From the NCBI RefSeq assembly GCF_018398315.1, contig NZ_JAHBRW010000001.1:1546001-1610000 (forward strand): 64,000 nucleotides of DNA, read 5' to 3'. The stretch comes from Chelatococcus sp. YT9. Lineage in GTDB: Bacteria > Pseudomonadota > Alphaproteobacteria > Rhizobiales > Beijerinckiaceae. Shown here piece after piece: positions 44,955 through 53,789 of this stretch; the first letter of the stretch is position 1, and every line of letters begins with the position of its first letter. The notes under the pieces are model-generated. The model saw only the letters and a program-made list of their open reading frames with translations, made no database searches and was not told where the DNA came from. The position numbers and the translations under genes are program-made.

Positions 44955-46244
44955 TCAGGCGGCCTCTCCCTTCACTTTGGCGCGCCGCACCGGACGAACT
45001 TCGGTTGCCCGACCATTGAACTTCTCGGTGAAAGCGGTGATCTTCGGCGCGATTTCCTGGCGGAAGCGGCGGCCGTTGAACACGCCATAGTGGCCAACAC
45101 CCGGCTGCAGATGTTGAAGCTTCATCGAAGCGGGAAGATTCTTGCAGAGCTCATGGGCGGCCTGCGTCTGCCCGACACCCGAAATGTCGTCACGCTCGCC
45201 TTCCACGGTCATCAATGCCACCCGCCGGATGGCAGCAAGGTCAACAGGTTTGCCCCGGTGCTGCATCTCGCCCTTTGGCAGGCTATGCTTGACGAAAACC
45301 TCGTCGATGGTCTGCAAGTAGAATTCAGCCGTCATGTCCATTACGGCGAGATACTCGTCGTAGAACTCGCGCTGCTTGTCGGCCGAATCGCCGTCCCCGT
45401 CGACGAGGTGCTGGAACATCTCCCAGTGAGCAGTCAGGTGCCGGTCGATGTTCATCGCCATGAAGCCTGACAGCTGCAGGAAGCCCGGATAGACCTCGCG
45501 CATGAAGCCCGGCTGCGTGAAGGGCACCTTCACGATGCAATTGCGGCGGAACCAATCGGTCCCGCGCTCCTGCGCCAGGAGATTGACGGCCGTCGGCGAA
45601 CGGCGGGTGTCGATGGGCCCACCCATGTGGATCATCGACGCCGGCACGTCCGGATCGTTCTCCGCCTCCATCAGCGCGACCGCCGCGATGACCGGTACCG
45701 ATGGCTGGCACACGGCCAGCACGTGGAGGTTCGTCGCGAGTTCGTGCATCATCTCGATGACGTAGTCGATATAGTCGTCGAGATCGAAGCTGCCTTCGGA
45801 TAACGGCACGAGCCGGGCATCGACCCAATCGGTGATATAGACGTCGTGGGTGGGGAGGAACGCTTCGACCGTGCCGCGTAGAAGCGTGGCGTAGTGGCCG
45901 GAGACCGGCGCGACGATCAGGAGCTTCGGCTGGTTCAGCCGCTTGGCCTTGCCGCCCCGATCAAAATGGAGCAGCCGGCAGAACGGCTTTTGCCAGATGA
46001 TCTCCTCGCGAACCCGGCAGGTCATGCCTTCGACGACGGTTTCCTTCAGCCCGAAGGCCGGTTTGCCATAACGGCGCGTCGTGCGCTCGAAGAGTTCGCA
46101 GGCGGCAGCGACTGTGCGACCGTAGGCGGTGTAGGTGAGCGGATTGATCGGGTTGTTGAACGTCAATCTCGCCGCATCGGTGACGGCGCGGGCCGGGCTG
46201 ACAAGAGCGTGCGCGGCCTCATACCAGAAATAGGCAAAATTCAT
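44955..46244 (-). CDS. phaZ: Intracellular polyhydroxyalkanoate depolymerase
   Basis: A 429-residue enzyme that mobilises stored polyhydroxybutyrate. Cys179 in LAVCQPSVPV is the nucleophile, as in intracellular PhaZ proteins, with VAPVSGHYATLLRGTVE and PGVGHYGVFNGRRFRQ (catalytic His) also typical. There is no signal peptide. It shows that the host makes PHB granules. Monocistronic, divergent from the ActS gene. Confidence 0.93.
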   Translation of the reverse strand: MNFAYFWYEAAHALVSPARAVTDAARLTFNNPINPLTYTAYGRTVAAACELFERTTRRYGKPAFGLKETVVEGMTCRVREEIIWQKPFCRLLHFDRGGKAKRLNQPKLLIVAPVSGHYATLLRGTVEAFLPTHDVYITDWVDARLVPLSEGSFDLDDYIDYVIEMMHELATNLHVLAVCQPSVPVIAAVALMEAENDPDVPASMIHMGGPIDTRRSPTAVNLLAQERGTDWFRRNCIVKVPFTQPGFMREVYPGFLQLSGFMAMNIDRHLTAHWEMFQHLVDGDGDSADKQREFYDEYLAVMDMTAEFYLQTIDEVFVKHSLPKGEMQHRGKPVDLAAIRRVALMTVEGERDDISGVGQTQAAHELCKNLPASMKLQHLQPGVGHYGVFNGRRFRQEIAPKITAFTEKFNGRATEVRPVRRAKVKGEAA

Positions 46245-46595
46245 TCTCTACCCTCGTTGGGAGAGGTTACAGAGGAAGGCGCAACAGGGCTCGCTGCGAT
46301 GCTGCGTCGCAAAATCAAGGCGCGATCTTAACCTTATTCCTGTAATCGTTCAAACCTCGTCCACAGTGATGCAACGCACAATCGGGGCAGAGCGTTCCTC
46401 TGTGCCCGCGGCTGTAGGTTTGCCGGAACCCTCGGTGAGCTCGTGCTTCCGCGAGAGCCGGATCATGTCGTGTCGGCTTCGCGATCCCGACAGACTTTCC
46501 AAAAACCCAGCCTGAAGCTGTGCTTAGCGCTTGCGCGACGCGCCGGTAAGCGTTAGCCCGACATGCAGTCGGGCGTGCCCGGCCGGAATGGATTC
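46245..46595. other. phaZ-actS divergent intergenic region
   Basis: A 351-bp gap that should carry both promoters. Around 46310-46365 there is a stretch lower in GC content. No gene or clear operator recognised. Confidence 0.45.
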
Positions 46596-47933
46596 ATGGC
46601 CGTTAACGACACAGCAACCATACGGCGCACTGCCCAGCATCTGAGGGTCGATACCCTCGTTCGGCTGCGCTCTTTGGCTGTTGTTGGCCAAAGCGCTGCC
46701 GTGGTCGGCGTGCATTTTGGGCTCGGTTTTCCCTTTCCCTTCGCGTTCTGCTTCGTCGCCATCGCGGTGTCGGCCTGGCTGAACTTCGCGCTTCGTATCC
46801 GCTATCCGATCAGCCACAGGTTGAGCGAAAACGCGGGCTCTCTGCTGCTTGGCTACGATATCCTGCAGCTGTCTGCCTTGCTCTACCTCACGGGGGGCCT
46901 GGAAAACCCCTTTGCGATGCTTCTGCTGGCGCCCGTGATGATCTCGGCGACGGCCCTGCAACCCTGGCGGACACTGGCGCTTGGCTTCATGGCCATGGTC
47001 TGCGTCACGATCCTGGCCTTCTTCCACCTGCCGTTGCCCTGGTACCCCGGCGAGACCCTGCATCTGCCGTTCCTGTATGTGGCCGGTATCTGGTGCGCCA
47101 TTCTGCTCGGCTTGGCCTTCACTGGTGTCTACGCATGGCGCGTCGCGGAGGAGGCGCGGCAGCTTGCTGACGCGCTGGCGGCGACGGAGTTCGTGCTCGC
47201 CCGCGAGCAGCACCTGTCGCAGCTCGATGGCCTCGCCGCGGCCGCCGCTCACGAACTCGGCACGCCACTCGCCACCATCGCGCTGGTGGCCAAGGAGCTC
47301 GATAAGCTCGCGCCGAAGGACGGCCCTATGGCCGAAGACATCACTCTGCTGCGGGAGCAGGTCGAGCGCTGTCGCAAGATTCTGGGCACCCTGACGTCTC
47401 TCGGCACCGGCGAGGCGGGACCGCTCGAGCGCCTGACGCTTCGCGATCTCATCGAGGAAGTGGCGAACCCCCAGCGCTCCTTCAGCACGCCGCTCACCCT
47501 GAATGCTAGCGGCGAAGGTGCACAACCCGTCTGCCGTCGCAGCCCGGGTCTCCTCTATGGGCTTGGTAATCTTGTCGACAACGCGGTCGATTTCGCAGCC
47601 TCGGGCGTTGTGATCGACGCATCCTGGACGAAAGACACAGTGAGCGTGGTCGTTCGTGACGACGGCCCGGGATTCGCTCCGGAGGTTCTGCTTCGTCTGG
47701 GAGACCCCTATGTCACCACACGGGGATCCGACCGTCGGGGCGGTGGCGAGCCCGGCGAAGGCCTCGGCCTTGGCCTTTTCATAGCAAAGACCTTGATCGA
47801 ACGTTCCGGGGCGACGATCGAGTTCAGCAATGCGGCCGCACCGGACAGCGGCGCCGTCGTCACCGTGACATGGCCGCGGGATGTGTTTGAGCGCGATATC
47901 GATCCGCTTCCCGACGTCGGCCAATGGCGATGA
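46596..47933 (+). CDS. actS: Redox sensor histidine kinase, ActS/RegB/PrrB family
   Basis: A membrane histidine kinase of about 445 residues sensing quinone and cytoplasmic redox state. The N-terminal half has about six membrane segments with the quinone-binding GGLENPF motif. The kinase half has the H-box AAHELGTPLATI, a Cys 40 residues after the phosphorylated His (ERCRKIL, matching redox-active Cys265 of Rhodobacter RegB), DNAVDFA, DDGPGF and GLGLGLF. ATG at 46596 is preferred to 46563 on the basis of GGA spacing. The partner regulator gene follows after 276 bp. Confidence 0.93.
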   Translation: MAVNDTATIRRTAQHLRVDTLVRLRSLAVVGQSAAVVGVHFGLGFPFPFAFCFVAIAVSAWLNFALRIRYPISHRLSENAGSLLLGYDILQLSALLYLTGGLENPFAMLLLAPVMISATALQPWRTLALGFMAMVCVTILAFFHLPLPWYPGETLHLPFLYVAGIWCAILLGLAFTGVYAWRVAEEARQLADALAATEFVLAREQHLSQLDGLAAAAAHELGTPLATIALVAKELDKLAPKDGPMAEDITLLREQVERCRKILGTLTSLGTGEAGPLERLTLRDLIEEVANPQRSFSTPLTLNASGEGAQPVCRRSPGLLYGLGNLVDNAVDFAASGVVIDASWTKDTVSVVVRDDGPGFAPEVLLRLGDPYVTTRGSDRRGGGEPGEGLGLGLFIAKTLIERSGATIEFSNAAAPDSGAVVTVTWPRDVFERDIDPLPDVGQWR

Positions 47934-48209
47934 AGCAGAAAAATTGCACAATTGATGCGATTTCGGAGGCTCTGATCCTTTAGAAAAATGTCACAAATGC
48001 CTATTTCGTGATCGATCAGCATTGATCGACGTCAAAGGGGCGGCTAGGGAAAGAGATCATCGCGGCGAGGGACGCGATAAGAGAGAAGTGACAGAGCGCA
48101 GATTACGTCTAAGGCGGATCTTCCTCTTGAGCAGCATGCTCCAGCCTGGGATTGCTCTGTGGTTGAGGGCCCCAAGGTTTCGCGTGGCCCACCTGCGTGA
48201 GGTGACCGG

Positions 48210-48767
48210 ATGGTAGACTCCGAGCAGCAAACTGAGATCGAAGGCGACAACAGCCTTCTGATCGTCGACGATGACAGGCCGTTCCTGACCAGATTGGCGC
48301 GGGCGATGGAAACCCGTGGCTATGGCGTGCGCGTTGCGGAAAGTGTCGCCGAAGGCATGGCGGCCATCGATGAAACGGCACCGGCTTTCGCAGTCATCGA
48401 TATGCGCCTTGGTGACGGAAATGGCCTCGATGTCGTCACCCGCCTGAAGGAACGCCGCCCCGATGCGCGCTGCATCGTGCTCACCGGCTATGGCAATATT
48501 GCGACGGCGGTCACGGCGGTGAAGCTTGGGGCCTTCGACTACCTCGCGAAGCCGGCTGACGCCGACGAGATCCATGCCGCCCTCATGGCGCAGCAGGGCG
48601 AGCGCGCCCAATTGCCCGAAAATCCCATGTCAGCGGACCGGGTTCGCTGGGAGCATATCCAGCGCGTGTATGAACTCTGCAGCCGCAACGTGTCGGAAAC
48701 CGCGCGGCGGTTGAACATGCATCGCCGCACCCTTCAGCGGATTCTCGCCAAGCGCGCTCCGCGCTAG
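48210..48767 (+). CDS. actR: Redox response regulator, ActR/RegA/PrrA family
   Basis: A 185-residue regulator. The receiver domain has the DDD acidic pocket near residues 20-22, phosphorylated Asp64 in AVIDMRLGDG, and Lys in LAKPADADE. A Pro-containing linker and a Fis-type helix-turn-helix (SETARRLNMHRRTLQRIL) follow, the latter nearly invariant in this family. It controls respiration, carbon and nitrogen metabolism in response to ActS. A GTG/ATG start at 48210 follows GAGGTGACCGG. Confidence 0.95.
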   Translation: MVDSEQQTEIEGDNSLLIVDDDRPFLTRLARAMETRGYGVRVAESVAEGMAAIDETAPAFAVIDMRLGDGNGLDVVTRLKERRPDARCIVLTGYGNIATAVTAVKLGAFDYLAKPADADEIHAALMAQQGERAQLPENPMSADRVRWEHIQRVYELCSRNVSETARRLNMHRRTLQRILAKRAPR

Positions 48768-48857
48768 ACATTTTCAGCAATTTGAAGCGCCTGCCGCCGT
48801 CGGCCTCATCCCTGCCTTGCATCGGGGAGCGGAAGGTGGCGCGTCGCACTGATCGGA

Positions 48858-48881
48858 ATGGCCGAGACAAAGCCCGGCCAT
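48858..48881. terminator. Stem-loop between actR and mmcB
   Basis: ATGGCCG pairs with CGGCCAT around a 10-base loop in the 169-bp convergent gap. No T run; a weak terminator candidate only. Confidence 0.35.
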
Positions 48882-48936
48882 GACGACTGAGGCTCAGCGG
48901 TTTTCTCAGTTGGCAACGTAGCAGCAGGACGCTTGG

Positions 48937-49449
48937 TCAAAGCAAGGCGCTTGGCGCGCCATCCGGGTCGGTCAGGCTGTGCAGGCGTGCCGCAGCCGCC
49001 TGCGCGAAGCGGATGGTGAGCGCCTTGCGCCGTGCCGCGGCGAGTGGCACTCGCTCCGGCGAGCGGAGGATGGCAGCGCCATAGGCATCCGCAACGATGA
49101 GCCCGGCTTCCTCCGGCAGCACCTCGATCGGAAAATCCTCCGCGACCGCGAAGAACAGGTAGTCGCTGAAGGCGTGGTAGTCCCGCCATTTGTTGTCCGC
49201 CCGGAAATCGGCGAGACTCGACTTCACCTCGATGATGGTGATTTCACCCGCGGGGCTGAGTGCGATCACGTCGGCGCGCCGTCCGGAGGCCAAGGTCAAT
49301 TCGGTCACCGAAACCTGGCCGAGACCTGCCATCAGCCGGCAAACACCGCGTTGGATCTTCAGGGCGGTCGGGGATTGACGACCGTCGGTCAGACGCAGGG
49401 CCAGCGTTTCGATGCGCCAGTGGTGGATGCTGACGGTATCGTCACCCAT
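48937..49449 (-). CDS. mmcB: MmcB-family DNA repair protein
   Basis: A 170-residue protein of the MmcB family (formerly DUF1052), first linked to mitomycin C resistance in Caulobacter. It has a PD-(D/E)xK nuclease core: RADVIALSPAGEITIIEVKSS with Asp and Glu-x-Lys, then WRDYHAFSDYLFFAVAEDFP. Cytoplasmic. No alphaproteobacterial LexA box (GTTC-N7-GTTC) was seen just upstream. Convergent with actR. Confidence 0.88.
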   Translation of the reverse strand: MGDDTVSIHHWRIETLALRLTDGRQSPTALKIQRGVCRLMAGLGQVSVTELTLASGRRADVIALSPAGEITIIEVKSSLADFRADNKWRDYHAFSDYLFFAVAEDFPIEVLPEEAGLIVADAYGAAILRSPERVPLAAARRKALTIRFAQAAAARLHSLTDPDGAPSALL

Positions 49450-49558
49450 TTCGGAGCCCCAGGCTCGTAGGACCTATGGCCATACTCCGTACCATTGCCG
49501 CGTCATCTCTCTCATCGTGCATCTAATCACGGCCGCCAAGTCACGATCCATCCTCAGG

Positions 49559-50227
49559 TCACGATCGCCATGTCACTGTCGCAATTCCGGCACCCACGAG
49601 GAGGCCACCGCCGGTGCGGTTCACGGCCTTCAGCACCTTGGGGCGGCTGACGAGGCGGCGGGCCGAGGAGGCGAGCATCGCATAGCCGGCCGCGTTGAAG
49701 AACGCCAGCGTGACGAAGGTCGCGGCCAGAATGATCATCTGTGGCAGGAGCGGACGGCCCTGGTCGAGGAACTGCGGAAGAAATGCCACGAAAAAGACGA
49801 TGCTCTTCGGGTTCAAGGCTGTGACCAGCGCCGCATGCGAGAACATGGCCATTGGGCGTGCCGTTGTGGGAGAGGCGGCGCTCTGCAGTGATGGATCTGC
49901 CCGCCACAGCTTGATGCCGAGATACACGAGATAGGCGGCCCCGAGCCATTTCACGATCGTGAAGACAAGAGCGGATGCGGCGAGGATGGCTCCCAGACCC
50001 ATGAGGGAGGCAACGACGGCGATCGTATCGCCGACAGTGACCCCGAGCACGAGCGGCATCGCGGCCTGCCGACCCTGGCCAAGGGCATAGGACACCACGA
50101 GCAGGATCGTCGGACCGGGGATCAACAACACCACAGCCGACGCGGCCACGAACGCCATCCAGGCCTTCAAGCTGATCCAGCTTTGCGTATCGAGGAGGAA
50201 ATCTCCGAGAAAACCGATCTCCATCAT
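49559..50227 (-). CDS. LysE-family exporter
   Basis: A 222-residue inner-membrane protein with about six membrane segments. LysE/RhtB features are LIPGPTILLVVSYALGQGRQAAMPLVLGVTVGD, AAYLVYLGIKLWRA and ALNPKSIVFFVAFLPQF. Members export amino acids such as lysine, threonine or homoserine. AGAGG lies just upstream of two adjacent ATG codons (50227, 50224). It follows the MFS gene on the same strand after 32 bp, so the two may form one unit. Confidence 0.88.
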   Translation of the reverse strand: MMEIGFLGDFLLDTQSWISLKAWMAFVAASAVVLLIPGPTILLVVSYALGQGRQAAMPLVLGVTVGDTIAVVASLMGLGAILAASALVFTIVKWLGAAYLVYLGIKLWRADPSLQSAASPTTARPMAMFSHAALVTALNPKSIVFFVAFLPQFLDQGRPLLPQMIILAATFVTLAFFNAAGYAMLASSARRLVSRPKVLKAVNRTGGGLLVGAGIATVTWRS

Positions 50228-50259
50228 TATCCTCTGAATGATCTTCGGCAAATCGACCG

Positions 50260-51432
50260 CTATTGCCGGCCAGTTTCCGGTTTGAACCGCTTGTTGCGCA
50301 TCGCACGCGCACCACCGACGATGAGGAGACAGAGGCCGACGGTCAAGCTCAGAGCCCCGGACAGCGAGGTTGCATCGGCGACGAAGCCGAGCATCACCGG
50401 TCCGATGAGAACGCCGCCGTAGCCCAGCGTCGCCACCGCCGCCACCGCCTGCGCCGGATTCTCGGCGCTGCCGGCGCTCGCCGTGCTGAAGCCGACCGGT
50501 GCCACATTGGCAAGGCCGAGGCCCGCGACGCCGAACGCCAGAACCGCGACCAGCGGATGATTCAGGGCGATGCCGAGACCGAGGCTCCCGGCGGCGAGAA
50601 GCGCGCCGCCAGCCACCAGCATGACGGGTCCGACGCGCCTGCGGATGCTGTCGCCGAGAAAGCGCGAGATCGCCATTGCGCCAGAGAAGACAGCGAAACC
50701 GAGTCCTGCCGAGCTCGCCGGCACATCAAGGGTTTCACGGAGATAGACGGCACTCCAGTCAAGCAGAGCGCCTTCCGCCATGAAGGCGAACATGACCACG
50801 GCGCCGATTGCCAGGGTCGCACGGTCCGGCATAGCCAGCTTCGGGTCGTCACTGGTCGTGGCGGCCGTCTGCGGTTGGATGTACCGGACGGCGACCAGAA
50901 CAACGGCAGCGAAGACGATCGCAAGAGCCGCCGCTTCGATAGCGGCCGGGAGGAGGGCCAGGCTGAGACCCCCCAGCCCTGCGCCCACCAGACCGCCGAG
51001 GCTCCACATGCCGTGGAGAGAAGACAGAATGGGACGGCCGAACTGATGTTCAACGGCGGTGCCATGGGCGTTCATGGCAACGTCCATCGCACCGCCGGAC
51101 GCTCCGAAGAGAAAGAGCACCGCGAAAAGCGCCGCCGTCTGAGGCATGACCGGCAGAAGCGCGAGGAGAATGCTGAAAGTAAGGCCCGTGGCGCCAAGCA
51201 CCCGCCTCGCGCCGAAGCGCGCCAGGCCGACGCCGCAGGCGGGCATGGCGATGAGCGCGCCGGCCGCCAGGGCCAGAAGCGCGAGACCGAGCAGGGAGGG
51301 AGACAGATCGTGAACCGTCTTGATGACTGGGATATGGGCCGCCCAGGCACCGAACACGGCACCATTGACCAGGAACAATACCGCGGTGGCCATGCGGTCC
51401 CGGCGCAAGCCAGGCGATTCGACGCGCAACAT
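50260..51432 (-). CDS. MFS transporter, YbjJ-like
   Basis: A 390-residue major facilitator with twelve predicted membrane segments. FGASGGAMDVAMNAHGTAVE after segment four is a recognisable mark of the YbjJ-like group, with ISRFLGDSIRRRVGP as the loop motif of the second half. The substrate is unknown. The TetR-family gene at 51655 is divergent and may control this gene and the LysE gene. Confidence 0.87.
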   Translation of the reverse strand: MLRVESPGLRRDRMATAVLFLVNGAVFGAWAAHIPVIKTVHDLSPSLLGLALLALAAGALIAMPACGVGLARFGARRVLGATGLTFSILLALLPVMPQTAALFAVLFLFGASGGAMDVAMNAHGTAVEHQFGRPILSSLHGMWSLGGLVGAGLGGLSLALLPAAIEAAALAIVFAAVVLVAVRYIQPQTAATTSDDPKLAMPDRATLAIGAVVMFAFMAEGALLDWSAVYLRETLDVPASSAGLGFAVFSGAMAISRFLGDSIRRRVGPVMLVAGGALLAAGSLGLGIALNHPLVAVLAFGVAGLGLANVAPVGFSTASAGSAENPAQAVAAVATLGYGGVLIGPVMLGFVADATSLSGALSLTVGLCLLIVGGARAMRNKRFKPETGRQ

Positions 51433-51654
51433 GGCGAGGCTCTACATCTTGCAAGGCTCGACGTCTTGATGGTTTGTGAGGGAGCCCTATTTTTCCGCCC
51501 GCCGCAAGGGTGCATGCCGTCGGCGCTGCATTGCGAACCACGCAGTTGACATTCCCAAGGATCCGATCGGCCCCTTGCGATCAGCCGCTTTGTCTGCGAG
51601 GGAACGGCTCTCGCTACGATTTTTGCGAGGTCTCGTGCGTGGAGCCGACAAGCA

Positions 51655-52326
51655 ATGACGACTGACAATGACGCGGTGGTGCCGCGCCGGCGAGGCTATA
51701 CAGGCACCTCCCGCGATCCCGACCGCACGAGCCAGGCGATTCTCATGGCTGCCACGCGAGAGTTCGCGGATAAGGGAATCGGCGGGGCGCGGGTCGATGC
51801 GGTCGCAGAGCGAGCCGGCGTCAACAAGCGCATGATCTATCATTACTTCGGGGACAAGCAGCGCCTCTACATGGCGGTGCTGGAGGAGGCCTATGCGGGA
51901 ATTCGTTCCGCCGAGGCCGCGCTCAAGCTAGAAACGGCAGATCCGGAAGATGGCATCCGCCGGCTCACCGCCTTCACGTGGCAATATTTCCTGGATAACC
52001 CGGAATTCTTGAGCCTGCTCGCCACGGAAAACCTGCATAAGGCCGAGAATCTCAAGGAATCGGCCAAGGTGCTGAGCCTGCATTCGCCATTCATCGAAAA
52101 GCTGCGCGAGCTTCTCGACAAAGGCGCGGCACAGGGCCGTTTTCTGCCGGGCCTCGACCCGGTCGATGTCTATATCAGTATCGCCTCGCTGGCGGCATTC
52201 TACCTCTCCAACCGCCACACACTCTCGACGATTTTCGCCCGCGACCTCGCAGCGCCGGAGCGCCTTGCCCATTGGGGCGAGCATATCGTGCACGTGGTCC
52301 TCTCATCACTTCGTGTCGGGAAATGA
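51655..52326 (+). CDS. TetR-family regulator (first of a paralogous pair)
   Basis: A 223-residue repressor-type protein. The N-terminal helix-turn-helix includes FADKGIGGARVDAVAERAGVNKRMIYHYFG (about residues 38-67). The C-terminal ligand domain contains ATENLHKAENLKESAKVLSLHSPFI and SIASLAAFYLSNRHTLSTIF. The same landmarks recur in the TetR gene at 53028-53789. It is divergent from the MFS gene, its likely target. GGAG lies upstream of the ATG. Confidence 0.9.
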   Translation: MTTDNDAVVPRRRGYTGTSRDPDRTSQAILMAATREFADKGIGGARVDAVAERAGVNKRMIYHYFGDKQRLYMAVLEEAYAGIRSAEAALKLETADPEDGIRRLTAFTWQYFLDNPEFLSLLATENLHKAENLKESAKVLSLHSPFIEKLRELLDKGAAQGRFLPGLDPVDVYISIASLAAFYLSNRHTLSTIFARDLAAPERLAHWGEHIVHVVLSSLRVGK

Positions 52327-53027
52327 TGAGAGGACCTTTAATGTAGATTTTAAATTCGATTATGAAATGCATTGGTTATTGCAATTTCTATATTTTGAAA
52401 ATCACACCAACGCTCGAATTTCGGTATAAAGATTATATGTCAGTAACGCTCGGCATTTGTTTCCGAACGTATAAGTGTGAAGCTGGAGCTATAGAATCGA
52501 CCAGCGTCTCCTCGGGGGCCAAGCGGGTCTTTCAAATCTGGTGTCTTCCTCCGTTCGACATTTTTTTGGCATCCTTGCGTTAAGCGGGTGCGCCTGATTT
52601 TTTGCCGTGTCCAGACGCCGCTTTGTTATCGGCCCAGATTAGATCGCTAAGTAATGCCCGCGTGCCGCAGCTTTTCAAAGGAAAGAAATAGAGGAGATAT
52701 ATGGATCTCTGCTCATAGCTCACCTCGATGAAAGTGTATCATCAAGATAAACGAATTGATGTCAATTTTGTGAATATGAAATTATATCAGATAAATAATA
52801 ATTGTCTAATATATCTACTGTACATTGCTTATCGAGCGAGCTTGCTCGGAACATTCAATGTGCGGGAGGCTGTTTCTGTTAGCGCCATGATCGGGTCGAT
52901 CTGACTGCTTCGTTCGCCGGTGTCATCTGCGGCTCGTTCCAGCGGGTCGGAAAGGCGCCGGATCTCGGCAGCCCTTGGTGCGTGGCAAGCCGCAGGGCCC
53001 AGGGTTAGGAGCCCCTGGTATTGTCCG
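52327..53027. other. AT-rich gap between two convergent TetR genes
   Basis: A 701-bp stretch. About 52335-52440 and 52700-52850 are strongly AT-rich, unlike neighbouring DNA. An inverted sequence around GAGCGAGCTTGCTC lies at 52835-52850. A 73-codon open frame (52362-52583) has no ribosome site or familiar features and is not called. Since both flanking genes point inward, no promoter is needed here, which makes the length odd. Confidence 0.5.
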
Positions 53028-53789
53028 TCAAGCCCTGAGCGAGGCGAGGATCAAGTCGGCGACATGGGCGCGTCGCGCCCCGATCTCCATCTTGCCAGGG
53101 AAGTTGCGGTCGAGGATCACCGAAAGGGTGTGTATGTTGGAGAAGTAGAAATAGGAAAGCCCGGCAATCGAGATCCACAATTGGGCGGGGTCTACCCCCG
53201 TGCGAAAAAGGCCCGCTGCAACGCCCCGGTCCAGGATCTCGCTGATCATTCCGATCAGCGGTGAATGCATCTCCTTCACACGCGATGACGTCTTGAGATG
53301 CCGGGCCTGGTGCAGGTTTTCGCTGTTGAGCAGATTGATGAAGACGCGATCGCCGACAAAGGCGTCAAAGGTGAAAGTGACGAGGCGCCGCATGGCCTCT
53401 TCCGGCGCAAGACGGCCCAGATCGAGCTTGACCTCGGCCACGCGCGCGCGCTCGTAAGCCGCTTCGAGAACAGCGAGCCACAGGCCGCGCTTCGAACCGA
53501 AATAGTGATAGATCATTCGCCGGTTGGCCTGGGAGCGGCTCGCGATCGCGTCGATGGATGCGCCGGAGAAGCCGCTGGCCGCGAATTCGACCGTCGCGGC
53601 CGCGAGGATCTTGGCGCGAGTGGCCTCAGGATCACGCGTGCGCGGCGGTTGCCCAGTCTCAACCTTCGCAGTCTCAACCTTCGCAGTCTCGACCTTTGCA
53701 GGTTTGGCCTTCGCGGGCTTGGTCGATGTGGTTCTTGATTGCACCGCCTCGGCCGCGGTCTTTGTGTGCTCCGCCCATTCAAGCGACAT
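53028..53789 (-). CDS. TetR-family regulator with repetitive N-terminal tail
   Basis: A 253-residue regulator. Residues ~1-50 form a low-complexity Lys/Ala/Pro/Glu tail that includes three AKVET-type repeats. Then comes the helix-turn-helix FAASGFSGASIDAIASRSQANRRMIYHYFG and a ligand domain with SENLHQARHLKTSSRVKEMHSPLI. It is paralogous to the protein at 51655. GGAGGG lies 8 bases before the ATG at 53789, inside the end of the enolase-type gene, so it is probably the last gene of the importer operon and its regulator. Confidence 0.88.
   Translation of the reverse strand: MSLEWAEHTKTAAEAVQSRTTSTKPAKAKPAKVETAKVETAKVETGQPPRTRDPEATRAKILAAATVEFAASGFSGASIDAIASRSQANRRMIYHYFGSKRGLWLAVLEAAYERARVAEVKLDLGRLAPEEAMRRLVTFTFDAFVGDRVFINLLNSENLHQARHLKTSSRVKEMHSPLIGMISEILDRGVAAGLFRTGVDPAQLWISIAGLSYFYFSNIHTLSVILDRNFPGKMEIGARRAHVADLILASLRA
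53656..53700. repeat. Three tandem 15-bp repeats inside TetR gene
   Basis: GTCTCAACCTTCGCA occurs twice exactly and a third time with two changes, end to end. On the coding strand they give the Ala-Lys-Val-Glu-Thr repeats of the N-terminal tail. In-frame length suits copy-number change without frameshift. Confidence 0.85.

Noticed and set aside
46524-47951. 475-codon open frame on the minus strand opposite actS
   Set aside because: The plus strand encodes a complete kinase with all boxes. The opposing frame is rich in Arg, Gln and His with no family features, a normal result of high-GC third-position bias.
50263-51549. 428-codon open frame on the plus strand opposite the MFS gene
   Set aside because: The minus strand gives a clean twelve-segment transporter. 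The opposite frame is hydrophilic low-complexity sequence without a ribosome site.
52362-52583. 73-codon open frame in the AT-rich gap
   Set aside because: No ribosome site and no familiar features; kept only as a note on the gap.
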